DNA of 64,000 bases. Origin: an uncultured Prevotellaceae bacterium (GTDB lineage: Bacteria > Bacteroidota > Bacteroidia > Bacteroidales > Bacteroidaceae). The position numbers were made by a program, and so were the translations under genes. Location of the stretch: assembly GCA_900318915.1 (NCBI GenBank), contig ONMI01000003.1, forward strand, positions 1-64,000. The letters run 5' to 3'. Under the pieces are notes generated by a model that was not told the origin of the DNA, did no database searches, and saw nothing but the letters and a program-made list of their open reading frames with translations. Below, piece after piece: positions 59,878 through 64,000 of the stretch; within the stretch, counting starts at the first letter, position 1, and every line of letters starts with the position of its first letter.

Positions 59878-59955
59878 TTATTACAGACCAACCGGAAACA
59901 ACAGACTGCCCAATCGCTCAGTTAATATTGAATGCTATATAATACAAGTAGAATT

Positions 59956-60603
59956 ATGAGAAAACTGTCATTTATAGCGGTGGCTGCATTGATGTTTCTG
60001 TCTTTCGCTGCCTGTGATCAAAAGTCGAAACCTGTGCAGAACGCGACCGATGAGGAGGTTGAAGACACTATAGCCCTGAAGTTGGAGGCCGAGGCTGATT
60101 CTCAGATGATAGAGGGCAGTGAAATTTCCATACCCGATTTCATGGGTATTGTCGAGGCTTACACTGACGGTAATTCTGCCACTTCCGCACGTCATCTCAA
60201 GGCGATTGGTCTGAAAGCGCTTGATGTGAAAAAAGACTCTGCCTCGGCAGATACTGTATATATGGCTTGGTCGAGAGGCGCCGACTATGTGGCGAATGCC
60301 GGTGGCCCGCTGGCCCTGAGATTCAAGTCGGATCTGGTTCATGGCGAGGCGCTGGCCCTCTATGTGAACAAGAACAAGCAGCAGGCCAGCCAGCTATTCT
60401 TCACCGACAAGCGGCTGGTGCCTGTCTATGTGAAAGAACTGCAGTCGATGGGCTATCAGCTGAGACCAGAGAAGAGCAATGAGACCACGCGCCGGTATGA
60501 AAGTGGTGACGGTGATGATTTCATGGAGAGCTTCACCATCGTCATCGGTAATGAAGGTTGTGCCGTTATCATGCAGTCTGACATGGAAGAACAAGACGAC
60601 TGA
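59956..60603 (+). CDS. Lipoprotein of unknown function (215 aa)
   Basis: A 215-residue protein with a lipobox (MRKLSFIAVAALMFLSFAAC, lipid on Cys before DQKSK). The acidic N-terminal linker is followed by an alpha/beta part (HLKAIGLKALDVKKDSASAD; LFFTDKRLVPVYVKELQSMG) and an acidic C-terminus. No motif is recognised. The ATG at 59956 gives a proper lipoprotein signal; the upstream ATG at 59932 adds eight residues without that character. Convergent with the DUF3298 gene, 13 bp apart. Confidence 0.72.
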   Translation: MRKLSFIAVAALMFLSFAACDQKSKPVQNATDEEVEDTIALKLEAEADSQMIEGSEISIPDFMGIVEAYTDGNSATSARHLKAIGLKALDVKKDSASADTVYMAWSRGADYVANAGGPLALRFKSDLVHGEALALYVNKNKQQASQLFFTDKRLVPVYVKELQSMGYQLRPEKSNETTRRYESGDGDDFMESFTIVIGNEGCAVIMQSDMEEQDD

Positions 60604-60616
60604 CGGGAATCCCTTC

Positions 60617-61447
60617 TCAGTCTTCACCGATAAGTTCTAAAGCCGTGCCCGTGAGGTACGGCTTTATTTCGTCATAAGGGATGGTGAACGACGGGTCGCC
60701 CCACTCGAAAGGGCACACATCGTAGATGGAGTAGTGGAACCGTACGCCCTGCCGTGTGAGAAAGGGCGCATGGCTGGGCATGGGGCGCAACGACAGGTCT
60801 ACATGGCAGATGTCTTGCAACTGCTCGTCGGTGTCTACATCGAAATACTCGCGCATACCTCTTTTTATATATTTATAAAGACCGTCGCCCACGGGTTGAA
60901 GCAGATCAGCTTCCGTGAGCCGGCGGCCGTCGCGCAGGCGGAAGGTCACTCCGTAGTGGGTGTATTCGCCATGGGCGCCTCCGGTGAGATAGGAGTAGCG
61001 GTACACCTCGTAGGTGCACCAACGGGCGCCGCACTCTTGCAGCCTTATCTCGATTCCTTCCTCGGGCGCCTCGTCGCGGACCACACGGCCTATCTGCATC
61101 TGGTTGAGCACTTTGTCGAAGTGCGACAGCCGCTCCTGGCAGTAGGCGTGCACCATCTCGTCGGGATGGGAGGGCACATCGGTGGTGCGGTGCTCAAACA
61201 GTTGGGAGCGGATGAAGCTGCGTATGCTCTCAACGGCAGCCGGGGGGCCTGACATGGGATAGTCGATGCACACCTCGACCGATCCGTATTCGTTCTCTGC
61301 CTCATAGCGGAAGGAATCGGTGGTCAGCGTGTCGGCTGCTGGTTGGCTTTCAGCCGGCGGGGTGACCGGGGCCTTGCGGCGGCCAGTCCCGCACGAAAGC
61401 AGACAGGCCGACAGCAGTAGGATATATAGGAAGGCATGTCTTCTCAT
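60617..61447 (-). CDS. DUF3298/RsiV-type lipoprotein
   Basis: A 276-residue protein with a lipobox (HAFLYILLLSACLLSC, lipid on Cys before GTGRR). The C-terminal half carries the DUF3298 (RsiV-like) pattern: GGAHGEYTHYGVTFRLRDGR and VCPFEWGDPSFTIPYDEIKP, with a DUF4163/PdaC-like N-terminal part. Such domains bind lysozyme in RsiV or process cell-wall sugars in PdaC; here no catalytic domain is present. The -7 box TATGTTTG at 61454-61461 ends 6 bp before this ATG, so the mRNA may be nearly leaderless. Confidence 0.8.
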   Translation of the reverse strand: MRRHAFLYILLLSACLLSCGTGRRKAPVTPPAESQPAADTLTTDSFRYEAENEYGSVEVCIDYPMSGPPAAVESIRSFIRSQLFEHRTTDVPSHPDEMVHAYCQERLSHFDKVLNQMQIGRVVRDEAPEEGIEIRLQECGARWCTYEVYRYSYLTGGAHGEYTHYGVTFRLRDGRRLTEADLLQPVGDGLYKYIKRGMREYFDVDTDEQLQDICHVDLSLRPMPSHAPFLTRQGVRFHYSIYDVCPFEWGDPSFTIPYDEIKPYLTGTALELIGED

Positions 61448-61453
61448 CAACTG

Positions 61454-61461
61454 CAAACATA
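61454..61461 (-). promoter_or_regulatory. -7 promoter box directly before the DUF3298 gene
   Basis: TATGTTTG on the minus strand fits TAnnTTTG and predicts a leader of about 3 nt. Confidence 0.45.
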
Positions 61462-61775
61462 CTAATAATTTGGCATTTCTGCCACCAAAACCTCCCTTTT
61501 TTTGTTCCGGTTCCCACTCCCGTCTCTTTGGTACGCCTTTCGTGAGGGGTGGCCATTTTAATTCTTCTGTATAAATAATGCAGAATGAATGTATAAGGTA
61601 AAGGGAAATTCTCTTACAGTAGCTATTTTACCAAACATCTAAAATGGTGTTAAAACTACAATTATTTAGCTGCTTTTAAAGTGAAAATGAAACAAATAAG
61701 AAAAGATAAGCAACAGTTTGTCTAAAATTAATAAAAATTAACTTAAAATATTTTTTTATGTATTGCGATAATATT

Positions 61776-61783
61776 TAACTTTG
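61776..61783 (+). promoter_or_regulatory. -7 promoter box for the susC-type gene
   Basis: TAACTTTG fits TAnnTTTG. Confidence 0.55.
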
Positions 61784-62019
61784 CAAACGGATAACAAACA
61801 GGTATTAGCACATATTTATACAGTTTGTAGTGGATAATGAGAGATTGCTGCTTGACCTTTAAGACGTGAGTCTTCTTCCATAGAGGGACGGGCGGTTTTT
61901 CGACTATTCTGTTAGGGATGAACCTCACGGCATGCCGCACGTATTGGATACTTCCAGCAAGTAGGCAGGCTGTGGTGAAATGGCATTTAATAATATGTTT
62001 TATTAATAAGTGAGAGTTT

Positions 62020-64000
62020 ATGGTTAAAAAATTAATTATGTTTTTCGCATGCCTGTTCCTGTCAACAGGACTGGCATTAGCCCAGATGGCCGTCAAGGGA
62101 ACGGTCGTCTCTGAGGACGACGGCGAGCCCGTTGTGGGTGCTACGATTTTGGTCGTGGGCACACAGACGGGCACGGTCACAGACATAGACGGCAAGTTCA
62201 GCCTCACTATGCCGAGTGGAAAAAGTGTTCTCCGCATTTCGTATGTCGGTATGGAACCCCTTGAGGTGAGTGCACGGCCCAATATGCGGATTGTGCTCAC
62301 CAGCGACCAGAAAGCCCTCGACGAAGTGATTGTGGTGGCCTTCGGTACGCAGAAGAAGTCATCGTTCACGGGTTCGGCCGCCGTGGTGAATGCAGAAGAG
62401 CTGAGTCAGAAAATCACCACCAACGTGGCCGACGCGCTCGTGGGTTCCGTTCCGGGCCTCCAGATTCGTGGCTCGAGCGGACAGCCGGGTGCCGCGCAGG
62501 GTAATATCCACATCCGTGGTATCGCCTCCATGTATGCCGACACTGAGCCCCTCGTCATTGTCGACGGTGCCCCCTACAGCGGCAGTCTGTCGAACATCCC
62601 GCAAGATGATATCGAGAGCATCACCGTGCTGAAAGACGCCGCCTCGGCCGCCCTTTACGGTGCCCGTGGTGCCGCCGGTGTCATCCTCATCACCACCAAG
62701 AAGGGAAAGTCGACCGACGCCATCGTCAATGTCGACATGAAGTGGGGCGCCAACAGCCGCGCCGTGCAGGATTATGAGACCATCACCGACCCGGCACAGT
62801 TTATGGAGGTCTACTACAAGCAGTTCTACAACTATGCCGTTGACAACGGACTGAGCAATGCTGCCGCCAACAAGTGGGTGAACGACCGCATCATCACCGG
62901 ACAGTCATGGGGCCTGCAGTACAATCCCTTCACAATTCCCGAAGGACAGTATCTCATCGGCCTTGACGGCAAGCTCAATCCCAATGCCACACTGGGACGC
63001 GCCTATACCTACGGCGGTGAGACCTATTACATGCTGCCCGACGACTGGCAGGATGCCGCCTACCACGACGGATTCCGCCAGGAGTACAATGTCAACGTGA
63101 GTGGAGGCGGTACCAAGAGCAGCTTCTATGCCTCGGCCAGCTACCTCAATGAAGACGGTATCATCGACAACTCCAACTACGAGCGCTTCTCCGGTCGACT
63201 CAAGGCCGACCTGCAGGCGCGCGAGTGGCTCCGTATCGGTGCCAATGTGGGCTTCGTGCACAGCAACATGGAAGAGAACCCTAACTTCTCGGTCAGCTCG
63301 CTGGGCTCCAACAATATGGCCTACTACACCTCGATGATTGCCCCGATTTACCCGCTCTACGTGCGCACCCTCGATGCCAACGGCAACCCGATCATCCGCA
63401 CCGACAGCTACGGGCACAAACAGTACGACTATGGTGTGCCCGCCACCAACTTCCCCGGCAACGGTACACGTCTCTTCTTGGCCACCGGTAACCCCATCGG
63501 CGCCAACAAGTACAATGTGGCCGAAACCATCGGCAACTCATTCTCCGGTGCCTTCACCGTCGATATCGATATCACCAAATGGCTGAAGTTCAACTCCAAC
63601 AACAACATCAATATCGGACAGAGCAACGGAAGTGTCTACGGCAACCCCTTCTACGGACCCTCTGCCTCGGAGAACGGAAACATACAGAAAACCTCCACCA
63701 ACTCCATGCGGCAGAACTATGTGCAGACACTCAACTTCCACCAGCTCTTTGGCAAGCACGATGTGCAGGTGATGCTCGGACACGAGTGGTACAAAATCAC
63801 CACCAAGTATCTCAATGCATTGGCCAACAAGGGCTTCTCGCCCGAGATACCCGAAATCAACGCCTTCAGCAACCGCTATGACTCCAACAGCTACACCTCG
63901 GAGTACAACGTGGAAGGATGGTTCGGCAATGCGCTCTACAACTACGACCAGAAATACTTCGGCTCTCTCTCGTACCGCCGCGATGCTTCCAGCCGGTTCC
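62020..64000 (+). CDS. SusC/RagA-family TonB-dependent outer-membrane receptor (3' end beyond window)
   Basis: 660 codons are visible and the gene runs off the right edge; the family is usually about 1000 residues. The start MVKKLIMFFACLFLSTGLALA is a signal peptide. A CarboxypepD_reg-like domain follows (GEPVVGATILVVGTQTGTVT, DIDGKFSLTMPSG), then the TonB-box-like LDEVIVVAFGTQKKSSFTGS, the plug (ADALVGSVPGLQIRGSSGQP; PLVIVDGAPYSGSLSNIP; LKDAASAALYGARGAAGVIL) and the first barrel strands. These receptors import glycans or peptides with a SusD-type lipoprotein, expected just beyond this window. The substrate cannot be told from this part. Confidence 0.95.
   Translation, partial: MVKKLIMFFACLFLSTGLALAQMAVKGTVVSEDDGEPVVGATILVVGTQTGTVTDIDGKFSLTMPSGKSVLRISYVGMEPLEVSARPNMRIVLTSDQKALDEVIVVAFGTQKKSSFTGSAAVVNAEELSQKITTNVADALVGSVPGLQIRGSSGQPGAAQGNIHIRGIASMYADTEPLVIVDGAPYSGSLSNIPQDDIESITVLKDAASAALYGARGAAGVILITTKKGKSTDAIVNVDMKWGANSRAVQDYETITDPAQFMEVYYKQFYNYAVDNGLSNAAANKWVNDRIITGQSWGLQYNPFTIPEGQYLIGLDGKLNPNATLGRAYTYGGETYYMLPDDWQDAAYHDGFRQEYNVNVSGGGTKSSFYASASYLNEDGIIDNSNYERFSGRLKADLQAREWLRIGANVGFVHSNMEENPNFSVSSLGSNNMAYYTSMIAPIYPLYVRTLDANGNPIIRTDSYGHKQYDYGVPATNFPGNGTRLFLATGNPIGANKYNVAETIGNSFSGAFTVDIDITKWLKFNSNNNINIGQSNGSVYGNPFYGPSASENGNIQKTSTNSMRQNYVQTLNFHQLFGKHDVQVMLGHEWYKITTKYLNALANKGFSPEIPEINAFSNRYDSNSYTSEYNVEGWFGNALYNYDQKYFGSLSYRRDASSRF

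Larger units (their letters stand above)
61448..62019 (+). promoter_or_regulatory. Intergenic region with long 5' leader of the susC gene
   Basis: No gene is seen. The plus-strand -7 box TAACTTTG at 61776-61783 predicts a roughly 230-nt leader. Within it are a small hairpin AAGAC-GTGA-GTCTT (61861-61874) and the palindrome CGGCATGCCG (61928-61937). Long leaders are frequent before susC-type genes; whether this one is regulatory is unknown. Confidence 0.5.

Noticed and set aside
62905..63417. Minus-strand ORF inside the susC gene
   Set aside because: Antisense shadow of a clear SusC/RagA reading frame that is open to the window end.

Overview
The window looks like a chromosome segment from a Bacteroidota bacterium, most likely a gut or rumen Prevotella or close relative. 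Four things support this. Most genes have a TAnnTTTG -7 promoter box rather than a TATAAT box. A SusC/RagA-type TonB receptor is entered at the right edge. Many secreted proteins share a short C-terminal tail of the LQG...GxYxxNGKK(V)VVK kind. A one-piece tmRNA carries the tag GNNEYALAA. Housekeeping genes look GC-rich by eye, while two accessory patches (about 4.7-11.5 kb and 56-59 kb) are clearly more AT-rich. The genus call is inference; no database was searched.

Layout. 0.4-4.7 kb: a secreted Gly/Ser/His-rich protein, a repeat-rich gap, a histidine phosphatase, a DUF308-type membrane protein and a WecA-like glycosyl-phosphate transferase. 4.7-11.5 kb (accessory): an integrase arm-domain fragment, two paralogous secreted LRR proteins with two tiny acidic peptides between them, then an AAA ATPase (DUF234 type) whose promoter is built into a palindromic repeat array. 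11.5-18.3 kb: a YdiJ-like FAD/4Fe-4S dehydrogenase, divergent from a secreted GH2 enzyme. 18.3-31 kb: three large secreted proteins in one direction (M6 peptidase, Omp28-like, Fn3/jelly-roll-like), a TPR-HTH membrane regulator and a DUF349 coiled-coil protein. 31-36 kb: CorA with a long structured leader, PepD, a YbhN-type flippase and RsmA. 36-40 kb: frr-rsgA, a secreted beta-propeller and an aldose epimerase. 40-44 kb: an outer-membrane barrel, a vWA/macro-like fusion coupled to a repeat-bearing small ORF, and mnmA. 44-51 kb: the lysS-gpsA-pgi-HAD-lipoprotein operon and menB-menC. 51-56 kb: a secreted esterase, an alkaline-phosphatase-like enzyme, small secreted proteins and a beta-flower repeat protein. 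56-59 kb: a truncated secreted paralogue, 53-bp direct repeats and a chimeric mobilisation/DUF3853 ORF beside ssrA. 59-64 kb: small membrane and lipoproteins, then the start of a susC locus.

How it fits together. The core is translation and its quality control (frr, rsgA, rsmA, mnmA, lysS, ssrA), central sugar and lipid precursors (pgi, gpsA), menaquinone synthesis (menB, menC) and surface polymer synthesis (wecA-like, flippase). Around it lie secreted and outer-membrane functions for polymer capture and breakdown (SusC, GH2, M6 peptidase, esterase). Two decayed mobile-element scars are present, one of them beside tmRNA. The least explained structures are the palindromic array in front of the DUF234 ATPase, the roughly 200-nt corA leader, the LRR/mini-peptide cassette and the vWA-macro fusion.
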